A stretch of 43,050 nt of DNA, from positions 1 through 43,050 of the forward strand of contig QLUR01000023.1 of assembly GCA_018725565.1 (NCBI GenBank), in the 5' to 3' direction. Numbering within the stretch: the first letter of the stretch is position 1; each line of letters starts with the position of its first letter. A program made the position numbers and the translations under genes. Source of the DNA: Bacillota bacterium (lineage in GTDB: Bacteria > Bacillota > Dethiobacteria > Dethiobacterales > Dethiobacteraceae). Below, piece by piece: positions 17,898-25,494 of the stretch. Under the pieces are notes generated by a model. That model had not been told where the DNA came from and did no database searches. It saw nothing but the letters and a program-made list of their open reading frames with translations.

Positions 17898-18056
17898 GTG
17901 ACGATTCCAACGAGTGAACTCGTTAGCTTCTACGGGAGTACCGAAGCACTATCGTCCTAGTGCTTTTTAGAAAAAACGTGTTTATGTTGCACTTGTCTCT
18001 ACGACTTTCAGGAAAGCCAACTCTGCTGTTCCAACGCCTGTTCGTTATACCACAAC
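17898..18056 (-). ncRNA. Structured leader / omega-RNA-like element before capsid operon
   Basis: On the minus strand this runs from GTTGTGGTATAAC through AGGCGTT and CAGCAGAGTT (shared with 9998-10040) to a hairpin AGCACTA/TAGTGCT, the words TCCCGTAGAAGC, a hairpin AACGAG TTCA CTCGTT and GAATCGTCAC. The last 72 bases (17969-17898) recur at 35246-35317 with one mismatch. It ends 21 bases before the protease start, so it is part of the late 5' leader. TGGTATAAC near its start resembles an extended -10. On the opposite strand AGCACTA/TAGTGCT followed by TTTTTA would act as a terminator. Confidence 0.5.
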
Positions 18057-18101
18057 ATTCATCTAACGATTCAAATCGCTAGTTTTCTGTTGGAAGAATC
18101 A

Positions 18102-18154
18102 CAAAAAGGCGGCTGTCGTGGTCAGGCTACTACAGCCCGACATGACAGCCGCCA
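18102..18154 (-). terminator. Intrinsic terminator after the terminase-portal transcript
   Basis: Perfect 10-bp stem GGCGGCTGTC / GACAGCCGCC with an inner GTCGGGCT...AGCCTGAC hairpin, followed on the minus strand by TTTTTGTG. It separates terminase/portal transcription from the capsid operon. Confidence 0.8.
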
Positions 18155-18194
18155 AGAATTCGGTGGCACTTGTTCAGTTTTGTACGCTACTGTG

Positions 18195-18314
18195 TTATTT
18201 TCCGTTGCGTTTTTGCGTTCGCTCTACGCCCAATATATCTTCCAACTTGCCCAACTGCAAAAACTGAGCCGCTCGTTTGTCGTGATAATACCGTTCCTCA
18301 GCGGCAATTTGCAT
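18195..18314 (-). CDS. Possible small protein after portal (39 aa)
   Basis: Open frame MQIAAEERYYHDKRAAQFLQ... ending KRNGK, between a minus-strand promoter and terminator. No ribosome binding site precedes the ATG; a TTG 24 bases upstream (after GAGAG) would give 47 aa. The amphipathic, charged composition looks protein-like. The transcript of about 200 nt could also be a small RNA. Confidence 0.3.
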   Translation of the reverse strand: MQIAAEERYYHDKRAAQFLQLGKLEDILGVERTQKRNGK

Positions 18315-18357
18315 AAGAAGTGACTGACGAAAAGCCAAAAATAACTCTCGTATGCTT

Positions 18358-18386
18358 ACGGTAACACAGTTGTTTGCGCTTGTCAA
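18358..18386 (-). promoter_or_regulatory. Promoter downstream of portal
   Basis: Minus strand TTGACA (18386-18381), 17-base spacer, TACCGT (18363-18358). Perfect -35, moderate -10. Directs a short transcript ending at the terminator 18154-18102. Confidence 0.5.
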
Positions 18387-18409
18387 GGGGGAAAATGCCG
18401 TTTCACCTA

Positions 18410-19792
18410 TCAATTGCCCTCTCCCTGTGTATTTTGTTGTTTTGTAGCCTCTCTGGAAGAACGGCCAGCGTCGGCCATAGAACTTTCAGCCTGTGTTGGC
18501 TGTGTGCGCTGTGACACTTTACCCGCCTCCAAAGCCGCCGAGATAGGCATATTGGCTTGTCGCAGTAGATACTTTTGCAAGTCGGGATCGTCGAGAACAA
18601 TGCCGCTGCCCGCCATCCGCACAAGGTATTGTCCCAACTGGTCGAGATCTACTCGCTCTACGCTGCCTGGTACGGCTGTCGGCCACAGACGGACAGGCAC
18701 TTTGTTTAGCTTCATCAATTTTCTGATAGCGTGCCCGTTGATAACGTCAGCAATGCCAGCCACCAAAGCGTTTACGCCTGTCCAAAACATATCCATTTTG
18801 GTCACAGACAAAGCGTTACTACCTGTACTATCGTGACCAAGCATTATCACGTCGGCCAACAGGGACATAAGAATCTCCTGGTGGTTGCGAATGATAGTAG
18901 CCTCAATGTCATAGCCTGCGCTTGCATCCGCTCGCAACAGTGTGACTTCATAGTAGGGGTTGCCGTGTTCGTCTCTGTCTGAAGGGGTAATCAACGCCGC
19001 TTGTTCATCAATACGCAGGTTGGCGAGAATCTCTTGCATATTCGTTAGAATCGCCTTCTGCGCCGTCGTAGCGGTAGCGGAAAGAAGCTGCGACGGCACT
19101 TTCCCGTGCGGTACGCCATTCAGCCGTTCGTAGAAAATGGCCTGTACGTTGGCCAGGTGTTTAGCGAAATAATAAGACCGGTAAGCGGTACGTAAGAAGC
19201 TGCGACCGTTTGGATTATTGCGTGTACTGCTGGTGCGAAAGAGGAGGAGTTTTTCAATGGGAATAGGGACATTCTGAATAGAAGGCGTAGCGTAGGGGTC
19301 ACTTTGTACAATGCCTTGCACGCCGCCGTGCGCATCAAATTGCCATTCAAAGGTATCTTGCGCCCTGATAGTCCATTTGCGCCAACCTATCAGTCCATCG
19401 TCATAACGGCTGTCTGTTTCTGGCTTGCTTGTTTCGCCGCCCCGCAATTTGTAGACTAACTCCAGAACGGCATGTCCGTAGCTGAACATAGAAACAACTT
19501 CACTCATTGTGTCAGCCCAGGTGAAACTCATATCATGAAAACAGTCGTTCGTGAAGGTTGCCCATTTGCGGGCCGTCTTGGACTCGTCGGCTGGTTTGAC
19601 CGTCCACGTCACTTGCCGTATCTGCATTTCTAGCAGATAGAGCATAGCGCCCACGATAGGGTGGTCTTGCATCTCCCGCACGACTTTGAACCAACGAGAA
19701 CCGGATAATTCTGTCAGGTACTCCTCGTAGACAACGCCGCCCTGTTTTCTTAACCCGCTACTGCCCAATTCTCGCATATCAGCTATAGCCAT
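18410..19792 (-). CDS. Portal protein (DUF935 / Mu gp29-like)
   Basis: About 460 aa. The ATG at 19792 overlaps the terminase stop (TAATG) with GGAGG eight bases upstream, so it is preferred to the in-frame ATG at 19807. Pattern: HPIVGAMLYLLEMQIRQVTWTV, FTWADTMSEVVSMFSYGHAVLELVYK, WTIRAQDTFEWQFDAHGGVQG, PIEKLLLFRTSSTRNNPNGRSFLR and a C-terminal half of helices, as in DUF935 portals. Forms the dodecameric DNA gate at one capsid vertex and binds terminase. Confidence 0.85.
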   Translation of the reverse strand: MAIADMRELGSSGLRKQGGVVYEEYLTELSGSRWFKVVREMQDHPIVGAMLYLLEMQIRQVTWTVKPADESKTARKWATFTNDCFHDMSFTWADTMSEVVSMFSYGHAVLELVYKLRGGETSKPETDSRYDDGLIGWRKWTIRAQDTFEWQFDAHGGVQGIVQSDPYATPSIQNVPIPIEKLLLFRTSSTRNNPNGRSFLRTAYRSYYFAKHLANVQAIFYERLNGVPHGKVPSQLLSATATTAQKAILTNMQEILANLRIDEQAALITPSDRDEHGNPYYEVTLLRADASAGYDIEATIIRNHQEILMSLLADVIMLGHDSTGSNALSVTKMDMFWTGVNALVAGIADVINGHAIRKLMKLNKVPVRLWPTAVPGSVERVDLDQLGQYLVRMAGSGIVLDDPDLQKYLLRQANMPISAALEAGKVSQRTQPTQAESSMADAGRSSREATKQQNTQGEGN

Positions 19793-21123
19793 TATCTCAC
19801 CCTCCACACACTTTCCTGCTTTATACTGACCGGACTCCAGTCAAAGTTCAACGGCTTGTTGCCAATTGTGCCGTAACGAGCCAGAGCGATACTCATTACA
19901 CAGTCGTCATTCTCGCCTTCGGGAGCGCCGTACTTCCAGCCGCCATTTGCCATTTGTGCCATAGTATATGCTTGCAACTCGCCAATGGCAATCATTCCTA
20001 CAGGGTCATCAGGTGGTAGCAACTTCAGTGTCATTTGCTGTATGTCAACCGACAAGCCTTGTACTATCACGTCCTTACTCTTGTTGCTTGTGCTGAAAGG
20101 CGTTACCCGCATTCCTCTTTTGCCCAACCGTTCGGCCATTTGCATTGACAGTCCAGTTTCCTCTATCGTCCAGTTGTAGACGCCGAACAGGTCACTTACC
20201 GCTTGCACTCTCACTTCTTGGAAATCAAAATCCAGTTGAGAAAACCTGTCCATATAACATACTTCCATCAGCGTTACATCTATAATAGTGACAACGGTGA
20301 AATCGTGCAAACGAGCTACGTCCAGTCCACCAACGTAAGTATGACCAGGTATGGCCCGCTCTTGTCGTACTGCTGTTGCCGTCGCCAGAACGCCACGAAA
20401 AACTTGTCCAATGTCGTCTATGACTTCTGCGAGGTATTCTTGCCTAAAAATTAAGTCAGGCGCATTGCGACGTACTTCATCAATGTCTGCCGGATTGATA
20501 CGAGGGTTTTGATAACTGGTGACGTGCCACGCTTTCCAATTCGGCCCCATTCCACCGCTGTTCGTCTTGCGCCAGAGACGAGAAGCCCAGTTCTCGCCTT
20601 TTGGTACGCCCATCATCAGCACCCACCCTCTGTAATCAAGCAGAGTGCCTTGCAAATATTCGGTCCAGACATTTTCCGGCATAAGTGTCATTTCGTCCAT
20701 CACCGCGCCCATAATACCAGCGCCAGCCAAACTCTCTGGTCGCTCTGCGGTTCTGGCCCATATCTGAGACCCATCCATTAGGCGTATTTCGTAGTTGGTA
20801 TGGTTGATAATCGTGCCGGGCGCTTGGCTTGTATATTGACATAACAAGTCCCAAGCCACCTTCATTGACGCCGACTTCCAGGAGATGCCCAGCCACCAAT
20901 AATTTCCCGGTCTTTTGCCGATACAGCGCAGTATTCGCTGTACCCCTGCATTGCTTTTACCCCACCTACGGCCACCCAAAATTACTCCGCTTCCGGGCCA
21001 TTCAATCACTTCCTGCTGTGTAGGACTATGCGGCGCTGGCAATTCAATGATAACATTGCCCGCACGGGCAACGGGGCTACGGTTGCCTAGTTTGTATATT
21101 TTATTGTTCACACTCGTCGGCAT
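19792..21123 (-). CDS. terL: Terminase large subunit
   Basis: 443-aa packaging motor. ATPase domain: adenine/Q motif region PHSPTQQEVI, Walker A LGGRRWGKS (about residues 49-57), Walker B GAVMDE (139-144). Nuclease (RNase H-like) domain: GGLDVARLHDFT with Asp268, IEETG near 322, and ENDDCVMS near 405-411 supply the metal-binding acids. Start ATG follows AGAGGAA. It cuts and pumps concatemeric DNA into the prohead with the portal encoded next. All key residues present. Confidence 0.92.
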   Translation of the reverse strand: MPTSVNNKIYKLGNRSPVARAGNVIIELPAPHSPTQQEVIEWPGSGVILGGRRWGKSNAGVQRILRCIGKRPGNYWWLGISWKSASMKVAWDLLCQYTSQAPGTIINHTNYEIRLMDGSQIWARTAERPESLAGAGIMGAVMDEMTLMPENVWTEYLQGTLLDYRGWVLMMGVPKGENWASRLWRKTNSGGMGPNWKAWHVTSYQNPRINPADIDEVRRNAPDLIFRQEYLAEVIDDIGQVFRGVLATATAVRQERAIPGHTYVGGLDVARLHDFTVVTIIDVTLMEVCYMDRFSQLDFDFQEVRVQAVSDLFGVYNWTIEETGLSMQMAERLGKRGMRVTPFSTSNKSKDVIVQGLSVDIQQMTLKLLPPDDPVGMIAIGELQAYTMAQMANGGWKYGAPEGENDDCVMSIALARYGTIGNKPLNFDWSPVSIKQESVWRVR

Positions 21124-21145
21124 ACTCTATTCCTCTATGGCGCAT

Positions 21146-21174
21146 AGTATACCCCCAAACTATTCGTTTGTCTA
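21146..21174 (-). promoter_or_regulatory. Terminase-portal promoter
   Basis: Minus strand TAGACA (21174-21169), 17-base spacer, TATACT (21151-21146), 23 bases before the terminase ATG. Confidence 0.7.
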
Positions 21175-21198
21175 TAGCCCGTCACAAATATCGAACAT

Positions 21199-21227
21199 TT
21201 GACTTTTCAAGCGTAAAATGTTATACT
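21199..21227 (+). promoter_or_regulatory. HNH gene promoter
   Basis: TTGACT (21199-21204), 17-base spacer, TATACT (21222-21227); near-consensus sigma70 type. Starts a leader of about 140 nt. Confidence 0.7.
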
Positions 21228-21245
21228 TAGCACAGCGAACAAAGT

Positions 21246-21332
21246 CGGTCAGGCGGAAATTCGCAATCATATTCTCCACCGTGAACAACGGCTGGAATCC
21301 GAATTCACCCACAAAGTGAACCCGCCTGACCG
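21246..21332 (+). promoter_or_regulatory. Structured 5' leader of the HNH gene
   Basis: An 11-bp perfect closing stem, CGGTCAGGCGG (21246-21256) with CCGCCTGACCG (21322-21332), encloses about 65 nt with inner GTGAA/TTCAC pairings. It lies between promoter and ORF and could control expression. Confidence 0.5.
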
Positions 21333-21372
21333 CTTCGGATTTCAGTCGTTTTCTTTTTGAGGAGAATTTTCA

Positions 21373-21969
21373 ATGTCAAACCCGAACGAGACACCTTATG
21401 GCTACTGCGAATGCGGATGTGGACGAAAGACAGATATTTCTGAACGGAATAATACGAGATACGGATACTTAAAGGGGGAGCCTTTTCGATTTTGCCGGGG
21501 GCACCAAAAGTACATTCCCATAGAAGAACGTTTCTGGGCAAAAGTACAAAAGACTTCTACCTGTTGGTTGTGGACAGGCGCAATAAACAGTGGTGGATAC
21601 GGTAATATAAAAATAGAAAGGGGGAATACTCACGCCCATCGCTATTCCTACGAATTACATTTCGGCCCTATCCATCCCCACCTTCATGTGTGCCACCATT
21701 GCGACGTGAGAAATTGCGTCCGACCCTCACATTTATTCCTCGGCACAGATGCCGACAACGCCGCAGATAAAGAGAAAAAGGGCAGAGGCAATCAAGCACG
21801 GGGAGAAAAGGCTGGACGAGCTAAACTCACAGAAGCCAAAGTACGGGCCATCTTCAAAGACCGTGAAAAAGGCATGACATTACAAGCAATTGGCGATAAA
21901 TACGGTATATCAAATCAGTCAGTAGATGGTGTACTCAAAAAGAGAAAGTGGGCGCACCTCTGGAAGTAG
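21373..21969 (+). CDS. HNH homing-type endonuclease
   Basis: 198 aa. N-terminal CECGCG zinc knuckle (residues 12-17), central HNH_3-like domain with WLWTGAINSGGYG, AHRYSYELHFGPI, HVCHHCDVRNCVRPSHLFLG (catalytic His pairs and Cys), and a C-terminal DNA-binding HTH: KLTEAKVRAIF ... TLQAIGDKYGISNQSVDGVLKKRKW. ATG follows GAGGAGA. Free-standing HNH genes next to terminase are frequent in phages; it may cut competing phage DNA or a cos-like site. Own promoter and long leader; opposite strand to terminase. Confidence 0.85.
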   Translation: MSNPNETPYGYCECGCGRKTDISERNNTRYGYLKGEPFRFCRGHQKYIPIEERFWAKVQKTSTCWLWTGAINSGGYGNIKIERGNTHAHRYSYELHFGPIHPHLHVCHHCDVRNCVRPSHLFLGTDADNAADKEKKGRGNQARGEKAGRAKLTEAKVRAIFKDREKGMTLQAIGDKYGISNQSVDGVLKKRKWAHLWK

Positions 21970-22034
21970 CCTACGCATTTCATCCTTTCCCCATACGACA
22001 CCTCTACGTAGGCCAACCGTATCCAGCAAAACGC

Positions 22035-22064
22035 TTGACCGCAAGTAGAAAAAGGTGGTATACT
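22035..22064 (+). promoter_or_regulatory. Promoter of the Dam-type methylase gene
   Basis: TTGACC (22035-22040), 18-base spacer, TATACT (22059-22064) on the plus strand, 45 bases before the methylase start. Confidence 0.65.
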
Positions 22065-22084
22065 ACTTGCTATATTGATGGGGA

Positions 22085-22108
22085 GTTGACATACTCTCAC
22101 GGCTAAAA
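22085..22108 (-). repeat. Truncated IS605-type right end
   Basis: Plus-strand TTGACATACTCTCACGGCTAAA differs at one base from TTGACATACTCCCACGGCTAAA at the right end of the IS near 24.3 kb. The second half of the hairpin is missing, so it is an end remnant in front of the methylase ORF. It could have contributed a TTGACA. Confidence 0.55.
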
Positions 22109-23383
22109 ATGGAAAAATTCATGTTAAAAGCCCCGTTCCCGTGGTTCGGAGGAAAATCAAGAGTTGCTAGTCAGGTGTGGCAAGCCCTGGGCGATTGCCA
22201 GCATTATTGCGAACCCTTTTTTGGATCAGGTGCTGTGTTGTTAGGACGCCCCCATTGGCATAAAAATAACACAGAAACAATCAATGATGCCGATTCGTAT
22301 GTCTGCAATTTCTGGCGTGCGCTATCCGCCGACCCCGACACCGTTGCCTATTATGCTGACCAACCAGTAAACGAAACAGACCTTATCGCTATTCATTACT
22401 GGTTGATTACAGAGGGAAAACAAAAAATGATAGCGGGTTTGGAGAGCGACCCCGACTATTTTGATGCACAAATAGCCGGTAGATGGGTATATGGTTTATG
22501 CGCTTGGATAGGCAGCGGGTGGTGTAGCGGCAATGGCCCCTGGCAAAACGTCAATGGTAAACTGGAAAAGGTGTCCAATGCTACCGGCCTAAACGCCCAA
22601 CCACACCATCCAGACAATGCCGGACAGGGTGTCAACCGTCAGCGCCCACACCTGGGCAACGCCGGACAGGGTGTTAGCCGTAAACTCCCCCATCTGGGCG
22701 ACGCCGGACAGGGTATTAACCGTCAACTCCCACACCTCAGCAACGCCGGACAGGGTGTTAACCGTAAACTCCCACACCTGGGCGACGCCGGAAAGGGTAT
22801 TAACCGTAAACGCCCACACCTCGGCGACGCCGGAAAGGGTGTTAACCGCACCCTCTACTCTCAAGCGTCCCTACAAAATAACAATAGCGACAGCGACTCT
22901 TTTCTACCCGTCAATTCCGCCCTCTACTCTTACATGCGCCAACTCGCTGCACGGCTCCGTAACGTCCGTGTTTGCAATGGCGACTGGTCTCGTGTCGTCA
23001 CTACCGGCGCATTGACCTATGGTAGCACTGTCGGTTTATTGCTCGACCCGCCCTACTCTTTCGACGCCAACCGTGATATGTCTCTCTACACCCACGACTC
23101 CGGCACTGTTGCTCACGATGTTCGTGAATGGGCCATCGCCAATGGCGATAACCCTAGATACCACATTGTGCTTTGCGGCTATTCCAATGAACACGCCAAT
23201 AAAATGCCCGATAGCTGGCGAGTACATTCTTATTCCGCCGGTAAAGCATACGGTACTAGCAACGGGGGGGGACGCAATACCGAAAACCGTCATCATGAGA
23301 CGCTTTGGTTCTCCCCACATTGTATGAAACCCACACCTGACCTTTTCTCTTTGGCAGAGGAAGAAGTAGAAGTAGACATCTGA
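22109..23383 (+). CDS. DNA adenine methyltransferase (D12 class) with 14-residue repeats
   Basis: 424 aa. N-terminal PFPWFGGKSR (motif X) and EPFFGSGAV (motif I), and LLLDPPYSF (motif IV, DPPY at about 313-316) identify a Dam-family N6-adenine methylase. Between them, residues 164-247 form six tandem 14-residue units of the type KLPHLGDAGQGINR, placed where the target recognition region is expected. Both ATGs at 22109 and 22121 are possible starts. It would modify phage DNA, possibly against host restriction. The gene is 10 bases upstream of a PP-loop gene cluster and on the same transcript. Specificity not predictable. Confidence 0.85.
   Translation: MEKFMLKAPFPWFGGKSRVASQVWQALGDCQHYCEPFFGSGAVLLGRPHWHKNNTETINDADSYVCNFWRALSADPDTVAYYADQPVNETDLIAIHYWLITEGKQKMIAGLESDPDYFDAQIAGRWVYGLCAWIGSGWCSGNGPWQNVNGKLEKVSNATGLNAQPHHPDNAGQGVNRQRPHLGNAGQGVSRKLPHLGDAGQGINRQLPHLSNAGQGVNRKLPHLGDAGKGINRKRPHLGDAGKGVNRTLYSQASLQNNNSDSDSFLPVNSALYSYMRQLAARLRNVRVCNGDWSRVVTTGALTYGSTVGLLLDPPYSFDANRDMSLYTHDSGTVAHDVREWAIANGDNPRYHIVLCGYSNEHANKMPDSWRVHSYSAGKAYGTSNGGGRNTENRHHETLWFSPHCMKPTPDLFSLAEEEVEVDI
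22598..22849 (+). repeat. Six 42-bp tandem repeats in the methylase gene
   Basis: Exact 42-nt period, six units, encoding xxPHLGxAGxGxNR. Adjacent units differ at a few positions, mainly Q/K and D/N/S. In-frame copy number change would lengthen or shorten the protein without breaking it. Confidence 0.92.
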
Positions 23384-23404
23384 CCACTCCATAAAGGAAT
23401 TTCT

Positions 23405-24175
23405 ATGCACCACCTTGTCTCTCTTTCTGGCGGTGTCTCCTCCGCTGTTGCCGCCGACCGTGTTATCTCCCGCTATGGCCGCTCCAACGTCACTCTCTGG
23501 TTCGCTGATACTCTTTGGGAAGACGAAGACCTCTATCGCTTTCTCGACGACTGTCTCTCCCGTTGGGGGGGCGAACTCATTACCTTCACCGACGGTCATA
23601 CTCCTCTCCAAGTAGCTGAACAACAAAAAATTATTCCCAATAACTTTCTTGCCCCCTGTACCTTCCGTCTAAAAATTGAACCGTTTACTGCTTTTCTCAA
23701 AAAACATTCCAAACCCGTCACCGTTCACCTCGGCCTGAACTGGGATGAACAACACCGTATGGCAGCTCCTAAAGCCAACTACGAAGCTATCGAAGACGTC
23801 ACCCTTGACTTCCCCCTCCTCTGGCAACCTCTCTGTTGGGATACCCGTCAGGAAGTACGCTCCTGGGGTATCCCCATTCCCCACCTCTATGAACTAGGAT
23901 TTCCCCACAATAACTGCGGCGGCCGCTGCGTCAAACAAGGCATTGGCGAATGGAATCGTCTCCGTATCCATTTCCCCGAACGCTTCGCCGAAGTCCGTGA
24001 CTGGGAACTCTCCCGCCGTGCCCTCGGCGGTAAACTCGCCAACCGCTCCATTGCCAGCCGTACTGTCGGCGATGTCAAAGGCCCTATCACTCTCCAAAAA
24101 ATTGAACTAGAAAATTCTCCCCTTGACGGCGAAACAACTCAGGGCGATATGTTCGTTTGCTTTTGTTCCTACTAA
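23405..24175 (+). CDS. PAPS reductase-like PP-loop protein
   Basis: 256 aa. N-terminal LVSLSGGVSSAVAA is the PP-loop (SGGxxS at about 8-13) that binds and activates ATP; VTLWFADTLWEDEDLYRFL follows as in the adenosine-phosphosulfate reductase superfamily. C-terminal NNCGGRCVKQG near residue 180 gives a Cys pair, and HLGLNWDEQHRM lies mid-protein. Phages often carry such proteins beside methylases. Possible roles are sulfur or nucleotide modification of DNA or tRNA; the substrate is unknown. ATG follows AAGGAA. Confidence 0.75.
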   Translation: MHHLVSLSGGVSSAVAADRVISRYGRSNVTLWFADTLWEDEDLYRFLDDCLSRWGGELITFTDGHTPLQVAEQQKIIPNNFLAPCTFRLKIEPFTAFLKKHSKPVTVHLGLNWDEQHRMAAPKANYEAIEDVTLDFPLLWQPLCWDTRQEVRSWGIPIPHLYELGFPHNNCGGRCVKQGIGEWNRLRIHFPERFAEVRDWELSRRALGGKLANRSIASRTVGDVKGPITLQKIELENSPLDGETTQGDMFVCFCSY

Positions 24176-24215
24176 TATGCTTTTCTACTACTTAGTTTAC
24201 GCAAAGGGGGGATGA

Positions 24216-24335
24216 ATGACAAACAGAAAGGAGGTAGGGGGTCGGTATCACTTGCTCATTGGCGATTGTTTAGAAGTTATGAAAACACTTCCAGACAATC
24301 ACTTTGAAGCTGTGTTGACATACTCCCACGGCTAA
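24216..24335 (+). pseudogene. DNA methyltransferase fragment cut by the IS
   Basis: ATG at 24216 with AAGGGGGGA before it; the product reads MTNRKEVGGRYHLLIGDCLE then VMKTLPDNHFEAVLT, matching the start of N4/N6-class methyltransferases up to the point where (D/S)PPY would follow. It then runs into the IS right end and stops at TAA 24333. The catalytic half is absent here and was not found convincingly beyond the other IS end, so it is a broken gene. Confidence 0.7.
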
Positions 24336-24350
24336 AGCCGGTGGGATTCT
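24313..24350 (-). ncRNA. omega-RNA 3' end / IS right end
   Basis: In this IS class the TnpB guide RNA covers the tnpB 3' end and the right-end hairpin; sequence past the element is the guide. Here the scaffold would end ...GGGAGTATGTCAA and the guide would begin near CACAGCTTCAAAG (minus strand into the broken methylase). Confidence 0.5.
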
Positions 24351-24354
24351 GGGG

Positions 24355-25494
24355 TCAAACAGCGAATGCCGGGATACCCGGTCTTACAGCGCCTAACCCA
24401 AGAGAAGATGCCCCTTCTCTTTCGATATTTACCGAAGCGTTGAAGTCTCTGTCGTGAATGACACCGCAGCCGGTGCAGACCCAACGGCGGTCTGAGAGAG
24501 TCAACGAATGATTAACTTGTCCACAGTCAGAACAAGTCTTGCTGGAAGGAAAGAAGCGGTCTATCAGATGAACAATTTTGCCCTTCACCAAAGCAACGTA
24601 CTGAAGGATGTTGACGAAAGCGGCAAAACCCAAATCGGACACTTTGCGTCCCCATCGTCGCTGCATAGCCTTGATGTTCAGGTCTTCCAGCACAATCACG
24701 TCAAACTTGTCAGTTAGATCGTGGGCCAGCTTGAAAAACCAATCACGGCGCAAGTTGGCAATCCGTTCATGGGCTTTGGCAAGGACAAGTTTGGCTTTCT
24801 TCCGATTGTGACTGCCCTTCTGTTTTCGAGACAATTCTCGATTCAGACGACGTATCTCGTTCAGCGCAATTTTGTAGAAAAGCGGGCTTTCAACAGTTGT
24901 ACCGTCGCTCAGGGTAAGAAATGTTTTCAGCCCAAAGTCCACGCCCACGATATTACTCGGTGTGACCGGATCGGGATACATTCCCCCTGCTACTGCGAAA
25001 CACAACCAGATATGGCCCAACTCATCTCGCTTGATGGTGACTGTTTTGATTGTTCCGTCTATTTCACGGCTCTTGCTGAATTTATACGTTTGTCCCTGAA
25101 TGCGGATACGATTGCCGCCCAGACGTTTCCAGCCTGCTTGTTTCAGCGTGAAAGATTTGTACAGCTTCACTTTCTTGAAGGATGGTCGTCCGCTATGTTG
25201 CGTTGTTTTTCCTGCTTTGTATTTGAAAAATCGCTGATAGGCTGCATCGAGTCGTTCAATGATACCTTGCATAGCTTGACTGCCTACCAGTTGCCAATGC
25301 GAATACTTTTGACGATTGCGAAGTTTGGCAATATGTTTCATCAAATCGTACTTGCTGATGTATTTTCCAGTGAGCTTGTAGTACCGGCGTTGCAAAGCAA
25401 CACAGTGGTTCCAAATTAGACCAGATACATTGATAGCCTGATGCAGATGCTTATTTTTATCGTTGTCGTACAATCGGTATTTGTAGGTGATCAC
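24355..25494 (-). CDS. tnpB: TnpB, RNA-guided RuvC nuclease
   Basis: 379 aa. RuvC motifs complete: GVDFGLKTFLTL with Asp186, VIVLEDLNIKAM with Glu270, HDRDFNASVNI with Asp350. Zinc ribbon CSDCG (321/324) and CTGCG (340/343). N-terminal YKYRLYDNDKNK and bridging helix region are present. GTG start shares a base with the tnpA stop (TAGTG). Cuts DNA next to a transposon-adjacent motif using omega-RNA and so favours retention of the IS. All catalytic residues intact, so probably active. Confidence 0.92.
   Translation of the reverse strand: MITYKYRLYDNDKNKHLHQAINVSGLIWNHCVALQRRYYKLTGKYISKYDLMKHIAKLRNRQKYSHWQLVGSQAMQGIIERLDAAYQRFFKYKAGKTTQHSGRPSFKKVKLYKSFTLKQAGWKRLGGNRIRIQGQTYKFSKSREIDGTIKTVTIKRDELGHIWLCFAVAGGMYPDPVTPSNIVGVDFGLKTFLTLSDGTTVESPLFYKIALNEIRRLNRELSRKQKGSHNRKKAKLVLAKAHERIANLRRDWFFKLAHDLTDKFDVIVLEDLNIKAMQRRWGRKVSDLGFAAFVNILQYVALVKGKIVHLIDRFFPSSKTCSDCGQVNHSLTLSDRRWVCTGCGVIHDRDFNASVNIEREGASSLGLGAVRPGIPAFAV

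Noticed and set aside
22617-23015. Second-frame ORFs over the methylase repeats
   Set aside because: Arise because the 42-bp period is a multiple of three and keeps all frames open; the D12 methylase frame has the motifs.
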